Of a DNA stretch of 64,000 nt, positions 1-13,416 are shown piece by piece. The notes beneath the pieces are model-generated. The model was not told where the DNA came from. It saw only the letters and a list, made by a program, of their open reading frames with translations, and made no database searches. The DNA is taken from NCBI GenBank assembly GCA_047967505.1, contig CM106539.1. One strand, written 5' to 3'. A program made the translations under genes and the position numbers. The DNA comes from Dipteris shenzhenensis. Its lineage: Eukaryota; Polypodiophyta; Polypodiopsida; Gleicheniales. Numbering within the stretch: the stretch's first letter is position 1; the number at the start of each line of letters is the position of its first letter.

Positions 1-3000
1 CTTGTCTCTGGCTTATCAAGTTCTGAGCTGACTTTGTTTTCACTCGTCTCTTCTTCATTCTTTCCTTCATGCCCGTCTGCTTACCCAAGATCAATTAAAA
101 TCAGCAAGCCAAATTTGCCCAAATTCTTCCTATATTAAAAATTTGTGACGCTGTATCGACCAAAGAAGAAACTCAGATCAAAATACCAGCTTTCCCTCCA
201 TCAGCAACTGAATCTCCATCTCTCGAGGTTGCAGGAGCTTCAGACACTGAATTAGACTTCCCAGCAGCATCTGAAGCAGTGGGGAGAGGTGGCGGAGGGG
301 GCAGAGGCTTTAATCTGGCCCTGCAAAACAAAACCAAAACTTGCAACCTTCCCTTCAAAACCATGTACTAGAACATTGTACAATCCACAATCATTTGAAA
401 GCCGTGCGCTTCTGAGATATGAAACCTTATCACCATAAACTTCGCACCACAAGCCCAAATTGCAAGCAAAGGAGCTAAAAGGGATATTTTCCTCAGTTAC
501 CTCTCTTCCAACATGCTTGTAAGTTTTTTCTGCGCTTCCTCATCTGCTTCCTTGTCCTGATCATTGACAATGCCAAACTTCTTTCCATTCTCATCTGTTC
601 CATTCTCTTCAGCAATCGAATCTTTCTGAGCCTCAATAGGCTGCTTTACAGGTTCTGTAATGTCCACACCTGGTGCAGTTTCAACCTCTGTATCTGCAAC
701 CTGACTAGCTTCTTCCTTCAGCTGTCTCTCTCTCTCAGTTTTTCTCAGAACATAGCGCTCCAAATATTCTCGTGTTGCTTGATTTACATTAAGCTGCAAC
801 AACAGCATTTAGGGATGCCATCAGGGGGGGGTGAAAACCAAAAGTTCAGGCAAGGATTCTTTTCATGGCACCAACACAACTCATAACACCTCTCACCTCA
901 AAAATTCCTAGATCAACAAACTTGGCATGTATAGGTGACTTTCTAGAACCATCTAAATTAAAAACCACAATGAACAAATGTTTCAAAACAATGGGGCACA
1001 GGTGCCAAGCTGAGTAAACCAAAGGCGTGCATTGAAACACAAAAAGCAACCCACCAAAATAATCACGTAGGACTAAACTCAGGAAGACCTTAGAGAAACA
1101 CAGAACGTTTCCATTACCAATGCCTTAAGGGCAGTGCTAACAATCATGGGAGGCATAGAAGAAGCAAGGCGTCTCCCTGTCACACCAGCAAGATACAGTC
1201 CAAAGGCCAACGCAAACTCTGTTTTTTTCTTCTTGTTTCACTGCCTCATATTGTTGACAAACGCCAACCATGGCCATCGAGGAACAAAAAATCTGATACA
1301 TATGCCCCACAAACAGCCATATCCCCTGGGACACATGCAAACTAGCGCAGAAACAGAACGTTTATCACCATTGACGATCACCAAAATGGTGCCTTTAGCA
1401 CAACGATTACAAATTAGGTGAGGTCAGAATACATTGCATGAGGTGCTCAATGTCTTAATAGAAGCAAACCAAACAAGAGAAACAACGCTACAAAGGAGAG
1501 AGTGATGTGACAACACAAACACATCATTCTACAGCCACATCCTAAGGACACTAAGGAGCACCATAGAGCTCAAAGAAAGACACTTAGTACCGCAATGCCA
1601 TCACAAGACGACATATTTCTCTACAGCCGTATGTGTAGCACAAGCTGCAGCAGCCAACCTGTGTCAACACTGCCCCAGCTACATGATTGTTAAACAGCAA
1701 GAAGTGAATATACATACCGAAGCAAAACATAATTACCAGTGCACCACAGGGGGACAATGAGCTTAATAAGGCTTTTATCAGTTAGAAATTCACAAACTGC
1801 AGCTTGACCTTTGGTTCTTAATCAACCTTTAATATTCCCCTCCAAGCTCATGCCATCTGAGTCCATTGCCTTTGCAACTGTGTCATTGACCCAAGTCAAG
1901 CTAGAGAGTTAAGTATTTTACCACCAGTTCCTGTCCTTCTAAGCTGAATTTGTTCAGCAGTCGTAACGCTCTTAGCACACCTTCTGCAGACTCAAACTCA
2001 CAAAATCCAAAGCCTTTTGGGGTTCCACTAGTCGGATCTTGAGCTCGCTTCCAACTTTTTATAGGTCCACAAAGCTGCATAAATAAGGGAACCAAAGCTA
2101 TATCAGTAGACTTCAAGACTTTTGAGTTCACACGACAGAAAGGTAAATATTACACCAGTTAATGCAGGCATTATATGTATTGGCATAACTTACCTCCAAT
2201 ATTGATCGTAAAAAATCATCCTCTACTGTTGAGGCTATCTTTCCAACATAGACTGTGGTTTGTGGTTTCTCAGGCAGTAATAGCTGTCCTTTGGTAGGAT
2301 CTGCTCCACCTGGCCCCAATGGAAACTTCATAACAAGAGGTCCTGGACGTAGCACAGTTCCTGGCGGTCTGGCTAATGGCAATGTACTGGGTGTCTGTAG
2401 TGGTGGTCGAGGAAAATTAGGCGCCCGTACCATGGGTGTATAAGCAGATGCTGAAAAACGTGGAGCCATGCCTGCAGGTGCAGAGCCAAGGACTGGGCAA
2501 AATTCAAGTTAGAACTCTCATCTGAGATGATAGAAGTCCATCTCTTAACTAAATCCTTAATAACCAGCTCCATTTGCATTTATTTTCAGGACACCACATG
2601 TTAAAAGATGGATTTGCATGGAACAAGAGCTAAGTAAGATATATAACAAGTTTGTTCTTACAATCGTAAAATAGCTTAATAAAGAGCATAAGATGCAAAC
2701 TATGACCTGTCACCTGGAGAGTTAACCAACCATATGAGGAGAAGCCAATCTGAAGGAAAGTAATGACAAAAAGCCGAAATATTTACTGACCTCAAGCACC
2801 CAGTTCTGTTGCATAATGCAAGCGAAAGGCAAACTGACTTAACAAGTCAAATACAAGCTACAGTACAACAAAAAACAATTCAAATTATTTACCAAACTAG
2901 AGAAGCACTAGACTCTCCCTTGATTGCTGTGGAAGAAATACATGCAAGATCTGAAATCATGAAAATGATCCCTGTCAATCATGTACAATCTAGATCATGT

Positions 3001-6000
3001 GTCCTGCATGTTAAACCCACTCGACAACTTCAACTCTAAACATCCGGGGCCCTTTGAGGGGTTGCACATGAAAAAGGAGTGCTTAAATAGTCAAAAAAAT
3101 GAGATTCCACTTTAAACATCACCTTTTCCTCCTTAAAAATCTTCACCAACTAAATCACTAAGAGGAATCAAAAAACCTTCCCCTCACAGGTGACAAACAT
3201 TGGAACAGAACATCCATCGAACACCCAAAAAAAAAGGGGGATGTGAGCAGCATGCAGCAATCATGTACCAAGAAGTTTCATAACTTGTGCCTTAATTTGC
3301 CTAGATCTAGAAACCTTAGACCCCCCCTCGTATCCAATCCGCTAAATTAATCATCAAACTCCAGATGGCAAGGACTCTAAGCCCCTTGACCCTAGCAAAT
3401 CTCTATGATTGTCTCTAAGAATGGAAAGGTATGCTCGCTATATTTTGTACAATGCATAAGATCAATAACATGATGAGCCACCAAATGCACAAGAAGCTAC
3501 CTCTTGAACCAAATAAGCTTCCCAAATTCAAACCTGGAGTATATGGTACGCAAAAGTAAACCAGTCATCCTGAAGAAAAAGACATGCTGACGTAGTCCAA
3601 ACTGTGTCCCCCCAACTGAACATATGAGACACTCCAAATGTACCAGAAGTACAACTCAATGACACCTCACGCTTATTCCCAGACCTAGCATCACAGTTGC
3701 CATGAATTCCTGCGGGCTTGACGGTATGAGTGCACACTCAGAATACTTAAACCATAAAAACTCCTCCAATGCACAGCAAGAACTAAATTATATCAACATC
3801 CACAACTGAGAGCAGATCACAAATGTAAGACATTATATGTCAACCTCAGTGGACGACACCGGCAATGCACTGAGTTTCCATGACATATATGCAGGAGGCA
3901 GACACAGCAAAGACACAGACAAGGCACTTAAAAGTAAAGCTAATCAAAAGCAATCAATAGAAGTCTCATCAGCCAGCCTAAATGTCTGAACAACATTAGT
4001 TACCACAAGGCTGTCTGTGGGTAGAGGTTTCAGAACAGCTAAAGGAAAAAAACACAGTCGAGAAATACACCGTTGTAAGACTAGAATATATCCAATCATA
4101 AATTCAGATTTTTGTTGCTCGGAAGTTTAGAGCAGTTGGCTAAATATGGTAGGACATCTGGCTATTTAGTTGAGGAAGCTAAAATTGATGAAAACCTTGA
4201 GTGCCGGCATGGCTAGATAGATGTAGCCAAGTCCTCCCTCTGCTAGTATGGATGTGTCTGCAGTCGAGAGCACATGTGTGTGTGCATGTGCGCATGCAGG
4301 CACACACGCACGTACGCTCACAATTATACCGATGACCACATACAATCTTGCATGGATATGTCTCAACGCAACAATACACAAGAATTCTAGAAATGAAATG
4401 GCTCTACAAGAGTCTTACACAGTCTTCAGAAAAGATTATAGGAGCCCCTCTTGCAGTTCTCTCAAATATCAAGCAACTATTGACACTAAAGTCACTCCAT
4501 GCATCCCCTACATAGTGATTCACATGCCCTCAACGATGGATTGCTTCTTACACCAAGCAACCACTTTAGAATCTAAAGAGAAACAAGCAAAGGATCTTTA
4601 TCACCTGCTTTATTAGTCATGTATGCACCAAAGTATCATTATCTCCCATAATATAACCATAGCACATAATACTTTTAATATAGTTTTGGATGCTCTCCAA
4701 TGCATTCTTATGTTTCTTGCAATAAATGAATTGCAACGCCACTTGCATGGGGCAACATGAGGATACGTGCAAATCAAATAAAGTAATGTTTCCACAAACT
4801 ACCAATAGAACAAAGTATCCACTCATGCTTGCTCAATTTTGGAATGGGATCTATAAGGTCAATTATGGGATATGCCCCCATACCACTCAATGTCAAAAAG
4901 GGCAGCCATACAAATCACTTTTCAAACACATGGTGGCCTTGAACCACCCTTTTCTTCAACCTTTCAATGGCCTCCTTTCCCTATCACAACTCTAGGATAC
5001 CCTTTTGGACATCCAAAAATAACATCTTCAAGCTAGTTCAACCCTCAACATTAAAAACTCTTGTGCATTGTAGCTGCAAGTCAATGGGTAAATATGCTCT
5101 CACATGCAAAATCTATGTTCTCAAATTCTTAAAAAATGGTAAAGGTAAAGGCCTTAAGAAGTAACTGTCTCAACCATTTGCAAAGGGCTACATTGCAAAA
5201 AAGAGCACCTGTGTCATGCCTTCATGTTTAATCCCACTACTATAATAAATTCAAGAAAACACCAAGGAAGGATATACTTCATTAGGCCCTCAATTCACAT
5301 ATCCTAGCTTAATGACAAGTTCTCACTTTATACCTAACATTTTCATATTTAGAGATTACATTCCAACAAGAACTTGACAAAAAAGGCCAGGCCTAACTCA
5401 AAATTGTGGATATTGAAGCTAAAGCGCTATGGAAAACTAGAAGCAATCTTTAGTTCTTGAATTTTTTGTTTTGCTTTTTGAGCAAAGAAAAGAGGTATGG
5501 GGGCAAGGGAGCTCGAAGCACTATCATTTTTCAATGCAATCCCTTAGCTTACAGCTACACATTCAAACAAATCAATGATTGCCTTGTCTTGGAATATGCA
5601 TCTAATATGTCTGACATTATCTCGTTGGACCTTATTCTCCAAACTTTGAAGCCCCCCTAGTAAAAGTAGTTTCTATGCCTCCTCTGGAGCCACACAAACC
5701 AGTGACAAACTTGTTTCATATGCTCTACCATCAGTGATACTGCTTGGACAGACACATGGCATGATCATACCATGTACCACAGCTTAGTACTAAGTGTTGA
5801 TATTGGCCTGAATGATATCATCTATGCCACCTACAAACTAGGGCCTGTATAAAACTAAGATGTAAAAGAGACCCATGCGTCTTCATCCAGGGGCAACTCT
5901 AGTCTTAAAATACAGCCATGAACACATTACCTGAGGGTTGCACATAATATGGGATAGAGCCCACATTGCTTTTAAAGCACGGCTAATAGGGTAAAGACGC

Positions 6001-9000
6001 CACTATTCCAAGAGGCACATCAAATTGATGGAAATATTTAATAAAGCGAGCTAAAGAACAAAGGAGAAGAGATAGGAGAAAAAGGAGAGCATGAACATGG
6101 TGTAAAAGAGAAAATTAAAATAAAAATAACTTAGTAAGCAAAGCCCCGTTTATGTTCTCATCAGTACCCGGGCATAAGCTGCTATTTTGGGTTTTGAAAG
6201 ATTCCAGAATCTCTCGGATAAACCCAGAAAAGAGAAACAATAAGAATGTTGAACGTTGGCAATACCTTTCCTGAGTTCTAAATATTCAGATGCTATCTCA
6301 TATTGCCCTGAGCTACCTAGGTCAAAATATTCTAAAAAGGACCTGATGAATGCAAGGAGTACACCATTCCAAAATAACAATAAAGCAAACAATTAGATGC
6401 AACTACTAGAGTATTTGCCAATAAATTTAAGTGAGCCTTGATGGGCATTTAAAGATTTTACAAAAATGAAGACTCACCTTTTATCTCATTCAAAGGTCTG
6501 TTTCCTGTTGCCTTGTAGAATACTTCTTACATTACTTCGTTACATTTCATAATTAAAAGGCCTTGCATAAAAAAGGTCATATTAGTGCATAACACTAAGC
6601 AAGCACACAACTGAACCAAGAGAATTCCAACCAAGCAAGTAAGCTCTAATCTTCAAAATCATGAGGGTGTTTCAGGTCATCAATTTCCTTACTTCCCATA
6701 CCACGCTTGGCAAAACTGATTCCGCGACCATGTAAAAGCGTCAAAAAACAGCATCAATCTGATTTGCGTTTCACAAATGCATTCCACCTTTGTCATATCT
6801 ATGTAATGAATCAAAAAAAGGAGAAGAATTCAGAGTTTTTGTTGCCTAATGGAATTGCCCCAGTTTAAGGCTGGCAAATGGGTGTAATAACAATTTTGCA
6901 AAATCTGATTACAATCCAGCAATGCTATCCCACAATAGAAAACTCTGTAGATAAGATACCACATTCTTGGATGATGTGCAGAGACAGTTGCAGCCTTTAG
7001 GTTTCAATATCAGCTTTCAACACTGTCCAGCCGTTCCCTATAATCCTGAGGGTATATATAAAATATACAGAAAAAACATGTTTCTGAATTCTTGGTGCAA
7101 AGAAGAAACGTTGGGTGACTAACAGCAAAGCTCTAAGCTACATACATCACAATAGACAAGTACAACAAAACTCTAAATGCAATTTTAAAAGGCTTGGGTT
7201 TGAATACCAACAAGCTGTAGACCATAAACTGTGAGCTAAGATGGGGCAATGGAACACAATAAACTGACCGACACCTCAAACGATTCATCTTTCTTTACCC
7301 AGTCGGCTTGTGAACAGAAGGCACCAAACGATCTCCAATCGGAGGTTAAAGACTACAGCCAGTAAGATTGATGAATCTTGACAACTAAGGCTTATCACCC
7401 TAAGAACTTTAAACAACAATGCTGAGGAGAAACTCCTGGGCGACTCTTTACTGTTAAGGTAAACAAAAACAGACAGTTGCTAGTCTCAGTCCTGACAAGG
7501 TCTGTGCTTATCCTACAAACTCAAGAAACTCTCTTGTAACACGCAGCAATTACTTCACAATTTATGACTTTTCAAGGAAAACTTGAAGAACAGCAGGCCA
7601 TGTGCTGTTTTTGCATTGTGAGAGGATTTAAACCATACCACAGGAGACGGTGAAGGCTCTTTACCCGAGTCGCACTTTTCCCATGCTCACCAAGACAACT
7701 TGGATACACTGCTGTAGGAGACAACAGCCTGTCACCCGTTTTGCACATCCCACTCTAATCTACCATGTTCCCTCAAGTCATGCACCTGTGCTTACATTGT
7801 TAATAGTTAAAACAGCCAACATTTATTTTAGTCATGCACAAATACCCACCTCCAGGAGGCCCCATCTGAGGTGCTGAGACCGGATTGCCAGGGTACATGG
7901 GACGAGGTGGAGCGAACTGTCGAACAGGAGCATATTGAGTCGATGCAGCTAACGGTGCTGGCCTCCCAGCTGCTGAAGTGGTACCTGGCATCTGCCCAGG
8001 AACGCCAGCCAAACCTGGCCCTTGCGTAGGAATCATTGCTGTGGGTGCCATAGATGCAGGATACACTGCCCCAGCTGTACTTTGGCCTTGACTGGGCTGA
8101 GTCATCACTTGTGGAGGACCGAGATTGTTTGGAGGCTGCGCAACTCCCGGCATTGAGGGGCGCATTTGTGGCAACCCTGAAGGGACAGACGAGGTAGAAA
8201 CTGTTCCTGGCAAAGGGGGAAACGCCCCCATGGATGGAGCTCCCTGCAAAGACTGTGTCTGGACAGCTGCTGGCGCAGGTGGACGTGCTCCTTCTGTCAA
8301 CCCTGGTGCTGTTGGCACAGGGGATGCTGCTGCTGAATTAGCCAGCCCTGAGCTTGATGTAGGAGATGCAGCAGCCCCAGGTATAGATGTCGACAGGATT
8401 GACCCTTGATTCTGTGGAGAAGCAGTTGAAGATGTGGGAGCACCAGAACCTTGCATGAATGATGGAGGGCCTGCCCCTTGCATTGATTGGGCCTCAGTTG
8501 GCTGAGCTGTCGTCTGACCTGCTGATGCAGACCCTTGTGAAGGCTGAGAGGTTGGATGTGCCATTCCCAGAGTAGAAGGCCGGGCAGCTATTGGCAAGGG
8601 AGGGGGTCTCACATGAACAGCGGAACCAGAAGGGGGGGGGGCTGGTGTGGAGCCCAAGGGAGTCCCCGTAGCGCTGGAAAATCCTGATGCTGGCCCAGGC
8701 AAATGAAAGGAAGGTGGTGGAGGTGAAATCGAAGCTGAAGGAGCCCCTGAAGAAGGAGGACCAACAGCAGACAAACCTTGACCTGAAAAACCTGATGTTG
8801 GGCCTGGTGGCATGGCATATGGAGGATGAGACGGTGGCATTGAGGTGGGAGGTGTTCCTGATGACGGTGGAGGGTTGCCTGAAGGACCTTGGAAAGAAAA
8901 CCCAGATGATGACGACATGCCTGGCATTGGAAACGGAGGGGCAGATGTTGGCATCGAATTGGAAGAGCCCCCTGACGATGGTGGGGGGTTAGCAGGCGGA

Positions 9001-9443
9001 CCTGGATAAGAAAAACCTGAAGAGGAACCAGGCAAAGGGAACAATGGGGGTGGAGCTGAGGAAGAAACCCCTGCAGATGGAGGAGGGTTTGCAGAACCGG
9101 GGTAGGAGAACCCAGATGAGGAAGCGAATGAAGGAGGGGGAGGAGGCATGGGGTTGGCAGAGGAGGCTTGGTAGGAGAAGGCGGATGCTGAGTTTGACAT
9201 GATGGAGAAGGCAGGAGGGGGCATTGGGGGAGAGGAGGCCGCAGGAGGAGGGGGGGGGGGATTTGGAGGGGGGTTTTGGAAAGAGAAGCCTGTTACAGGG
9301 TAGGAAGGGGGGGGAACGGGGGGGACAGAGGCCGAAGGGACGGTGGAAGATGGCGGAGGGTTGGGGGAGGAAGCTCCTCCAGCTCCACCACCTCCGGAAG
9401 GAGGAGGGGTTGAGACCGCAACACCGCCATACGACAAATTCAT
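1..9443 (-). CDS. RBM25: RBM25-like splicing factor, six coding exons, 3' end outside window
   Basis: Nuclear RNA-binding protein; RBM25 proteins associate with the spliceosome and influence splice-site choice. Coding exons on the minus strand: 9443-7850, 2492-2194, 2074-1922, 793-501, 320-187, and 76 to beyond base 1. Every junction has GT..AG ends and consistent phase. Exon 1 encodes about 531 residues very rich in Pro, Ser and Gly. Exons 2 and 3 encode one RRM (about residues 610-685), with RNP2 VYVGKI and RNP1 KGFGFCEF. Exon 4 begins LNVNQATREYLERYV, matching the post-RRM segment of RBM25, and then becomes acidic. The C-terminal PWI domain expected in the family lies outside the window. 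The start MNLSYGG was chosen because the frame above it crosses a strong splice acceptor. The Pro-rich head looks longer than I would expect for Arabidopsis RBM25. Identification is confident; the exon 2 acceptor (2492 or 2471) is uncertain. Confidence 0.88.
2493..7849 (-). other. RBM25 first coding intron (5.36 kb)
   Basis: The intron runs from donor GGAG|GTGGGT to acceptor TTTTGCCCAG, or to CCTGCAG 21 bases downstream. Both acceptors keep the frame. I find no conserved ORF, transposon domain or RNA gene in it. The only local pattern is a short TG/CA-rich patch near 4270-4320. The short ORFs here look like chance. Confidence 0.6.
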
Positions 9444-10190
9444 GGGGTTTGCAAATACGAATTCTGCACACAAACACACACGCACACACAGATGAACACA
9501 AACACACCGATAGTACAAAAGCAAGGCTTTCGCTTTGCCTCTGCTGATTGATGAATGGATGCGAGAGAGATAAACAGCAGATGCGAGAGAGAGAATAAAC
9601 AACAGAGGTGACCGAAAGCAAGAAGGAAAGTGTTACCCGGCCAAACGCCTTCACCTCTGCGGAATGCCTTCTTCTGGTTCTGCTGCTCGGCGATCCGCAC
9701 CACCTCCACTCAAACCCGCCCTTTGCTTTGCTCCGAAAAATCCACAGCCTCCTCCACCAAGGAAACCCTAAGAGCTCTAGCAATTCCGCCGTCCTCGCAA
9801 GAAAATCTGCTCCTCCACCCAGGAAACCCTAAAACGAAGCCTTTTCTGTTTCGATCAAACGAAGACCGGAATCTAAATAAATCACGGCTACCGCTTGCCG
9901 TTCGCTGCTCCGATCATCAGAGACTTCAACCTCGAATCTGCTGGAAACCCTCAAGGTGCTGCTTTCGTACAAAACCCTGAACCGGGTCTCGCTTCGGGGC
10001 CGTGAACACGCCCTAAAATCGTTCCTTGTTCTTGCGAGATGTTCTCTGGCGCTCAATCCTGTCAAAACCGGCGCTCTGGGCGGCCGTACGACCGACAGTG
10101 AGATGCGGGAGGGCAGATCCAAAGCAACCTCGGGATCAAAAACTCAAACTCTCAGCAATGAGCGAGGAACTCCATCCCAGCGATGATGAT
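9444..10190 (-). promoter_or_regulatory. RBM25 5' leader with intron and telo-box motifs
   Basis: A good 3' splice site (GT-rich tract then TGTGCAG) ends at 9464, 20 bases before the ATG. Possible donors are GTGAAG at 9654 or GTAACA at 9636, so a leader intron of about 170-190 bases is likely. Two AAACCCTAA telo-box motifs lie at 9763-9771 and 9824-9832. This motif is common near the start of plant genes for housekeeping and RNA-processing proteins. I see no clear TATA box. ORFs here overlap the leader and are probably not coding. Confidence 0.55.
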
Positions 10191-10214
10191 GAGGTGTAGC
10201 TACCCATCTGCTGC

Positions 10215-10780
10215 GTGATCCATGGTGCTCCTCCACTCCAATACAACCTTATCAGAATGCGAAATCTGTTTCATGTTCAAGAACCACAACCAGCATTAAA
10301 CCTCACCAAGATCTTGGCACACAAGCCTCCAAGGCTTTGGCCTAGTGGTTTGAGGGCGTTTGGAGACTTTCACACCATTGCCGCCCCGCCCACGTCTAGC
10401 CCGGACATGGGCGGCTCTAGTGTGTACACACCCTGAGTGTTTCGCTTTTAAAGTTGGGCAGCTTCCAGCTTCCTAGCTTGTGGCTGGGTGCGTGTGTGTG
10501 AGTCACATGTCTAGGGTGGGGTGCCCCTCAATAGGACCATGGGTGTGAGTCACATGTCTAGGGTGGGGTGCCCCTCAATAGGACCATGGGTGTATACGTG
10601 TGTGGTGTGGGTGTGTTCCAACATCGGGGAGCTTCCAAAGTCCTAGCTTATGGTTGGGTGCGTGTGTGTGGTGTGCGTGAGTCACCTGTCTAGGGTAAGG
10701 TGCCCCTTGATAGGACCATGCGTGTGTGTGTGTGTGTTTGTGGTGTGGGTGTGTTCCAAAAACAAACAAAAAAAGATATG
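10215..10780. repeat. TG-rich minisatellite with 47-bp unit and larger 170-bp duplication
   Basis: A unit containing GTCACATGTCTAGGG and GTGCCCCTCAATAGGACCAT begins at about 10500, recurs at 10547 (period 47), and recurs in diverged form near 10680. A longer block starting GAGCTTCCA..TCCTAGCTT repeats once (about 10456 and 10625). TG runs follow. No gene is supported. The stretch 10781-12550 that follows holds only short unsupported ORFs and nothing I recognise. Confidence 0.75.
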
Positions 10781-12550
10781 CCTTAGGCTCTAGCTAACCC
10801 CAACCCTCAAATTCGCTCCACTCGAAACGGATACTACACTCACTCGGATAAGGGCCGCCATTGGCTCAAGTCCATCTCAGTGAGCTTTCATTGGGATGCA
10901 ATCCATTTAATACGGCTGCTTCTCCAATGGTGCCCCTCCTCTCAAGGAGAGCTATACTTCCCTCTAACAACCAAAGCAATTTATCTTTTTGGCTGATTTG
11001 TAAATTTGAGGGCATGCGTGACCCTCCCCTCAGAGCCTATCCCAACATAGGGAAATTGCTCTCTCAAAATCTACGAAGAGGTAAGGAATAGCACTTGTCC
11101 AGGAAATTCACCTACAAAGATCAGCTGTTCTATTTTCATGCCTGTCATCGAGGATTTGGGTAATGTCAAGCATGAAAGTAGGGAGGGAGACAGTTTCAAC
11201 CAATGTCTTGCAACGAATTTTGGCCTGTCTTTCCGCAATGAGCCTAAAAATTTGCACTTTAACTCCGAGAGAAAGCTACAACAATGTTCTCTTGGCTCCC
11301 TTGTGTAAAAATAGGCTCCTTGCTCATTCCGCGGGAATGCACTCTTACCAAACATTGGAGATTTATAAGTAGAGGGATGGTGGTATAATCCCAACTCTTT
11401 ATCCTTGTATGTTTCTGCTATGTTGTATTTTCGAAGGGCCACCTGGCCAGGAGGGTAAAGAGCAAGACAGGGGGTTTTTTGGTTGCTAAAAGTACTCATT
11501 TCGTCAAAGGTATTCCGTGCAAAATAGGTGTACATTTCAAGGGGTCATTGTTTACTAGAATTTCATTGGTTGACCAAAGGGGAACTATTGCTCGAATAAC
11601 GCTACGGTCATCAAACGTGTTATGGACTTAAAAGGGCAACCCAAATACATTGTTGCAAATGAGTTATGCAAAGAAGTTATGCAATGTAATAAAGATGGCT
11701 AAATCATGCATTGTAAAAATACCTTGTTGAAAGGAGTTATATGATATAACAGCGTTTACGAGGAAGGTCACAAGTATCAAATTGTACTCAATCATTCGTT
11801 GATAGATTTCAGAGGTTCCTTTGCTATTTTCATTGAGCTTACCTAGAAGAAAGCCCAACATGCTCCCACTATGTTTTGGTATGTGATAATGTCACTACTT
11901 CAAATCTTTATGAGAGAAGATAAAATGCATTAGTTCGGTGAAAGCATAGGTGTAGCAAATGGGAGGGGGTACTTCGAGTATATTTTGAAAATAGACAACA
12001 AAACAAAGATAAATCAAAGACAAATTGATTCAAATAACTATTAATTTCTTGACCACATATAATATTAGAGGTTTCAATAGCTATCAATTTTACAAAGTTA
12101 GCCAATGTTGAACTGATTTTAATAACTATCAATTTCTTGGCCACACATAATGTTAGAGATTTCTATAAAATACTCAAAATTTGCTTGCCACGTGAACGTT
12201 AGAGATTTCTCGATCCTCTACAAGGGCTATAAGGGAGATTTGTATATGTAATTTAGAGATGACACTAGAGAAGAATATGTTTTCATAGTAACATAAGTTG
12301 ATGCTTGCAACGTAACAAAGTTAGTTCACTCTGGTCTTTAATTGGTGTATGCTTGACATGTGGAGTGGCTTGGTGCATGCCAAAGTTTATTGCCATTCAT
12401 GAGGATTTAGGAAGGCAAATGCATGCTGGAGAGAAGTCCTCTGCTTTGAAATAGAGAAATATCTATTGGTATAAGGCCAAGTACATTACTCCAAGGACGG
12501 CATCAAGCTATGGCCATCTTCAATGCATTGCAACACCACAACTTGAAGAC

Positions 12551-13214
12551 ATGGATTGTAGCATGGTGGACACAAGAACAGTGCAATCATACAAGGAAAA
12601 GATTATAAAGGATGTGGGCATGGCCATGAAGTTTACATTTGGCTCTAAATGGGTAAGGTTGTCTTGGTTTATGCCTCTGCACATTTTTGTTTCCTGTTTT
12701 CAGAATATCCAGATGCACAGAACAAAAACCATGTGGTCATGCAAGTGCCTACATGAGAATGCCCTTGAGGAATTGCTTGGGGTGAATTGGGGAAGCAGGT
12801 TAGGTGAACAAAAGGGTGATCAATGCCATGTATGTAAGGACGATGTGGTTGTCAAGTACCACATCTCCTGCCAAATGTTATATTTCACTTTCCATATATA
12901 GGCGCTGGAAGAAAACAGGTGGCAATTGGCTCCCCCTTGACTCTAACAATAATGATAATATAGGGGTAGGTTTATGTATTGATTCTCATTTAGTAGATGT
13001 CAAGAATGTGACCGTCACGTCACAATGGACTCTCAGGGACATGCGGGAACTCCTATTGGTCATGGAGGATGGCATGTCTGAGTCCTTTCACTTTACCTTA
13101 AATGGTGAAAAGGCAGGAAAGCATGCAAAGAAGAGCATGCATAGTGCTACTTTTATCCCTCCTGCAATATTGAAGATGTTAAACAATGTGGGGTGGAACA
13201 ATTGTGGATTTTGA
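12551..13214 (+). CDS. Small unknown protein, spliced model
   Basis: I do not recognise this family. Two short ORFs in different frames join cleanly if bases 12799-12901 are spliced out (donor AGCAG|GTTAGG; acceptor CATATATAG|GCGCTGG preceded by a pyrimidine-rich tract). The joined protein is 186 residues. A second GT..AG pair (12653-12703) is only 51 bases, short for a plant intron and in frame, so it may be retained; if removed the protein is 169 residues. The C-terminal part has the pattern LRDMRELLLVMEDG then FHFTLNGEKAG, which could be a compact beta-grasp-like fold, but that is only an impression. The stop is TGA at 13212-13214. It could be a real small gene or a transposon fragment. 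Confidence 0.4.
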
Positions 13215-13416
13215 CATTTTCCAATTCATAGTGGTGCAATTAATTTTGATGTTTTAAATGGTTTTGTTTCATGTCAATGTCAAGTTTTGCCAAAAAAATA
13301 AATAAATCATTTTATTATTTATATTTAGAACATTTGGGTATATATAGGTTATAAAGTTACTTTAGTTTCAAAGTTTCACTTATCATAGCCATAGTTCTCC
13401 TAGCTACCAAACTACC

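Noticed and set aside
7800-9602. 600-residue single-exon proline-rich protein starting at 9602
   Set aside because: The 5' extension crosses a strong leader-intron acceptor at 9464 and the 3' end crosses the donor at 7849; the RBM25 exon model explains the reading.
10325-10440. tRNA-derived SINE
   Set aside because: TGGCCTAGTGG resembles an A box, but no B box follows at the expected distance and no 3' tail with target duplication was found.
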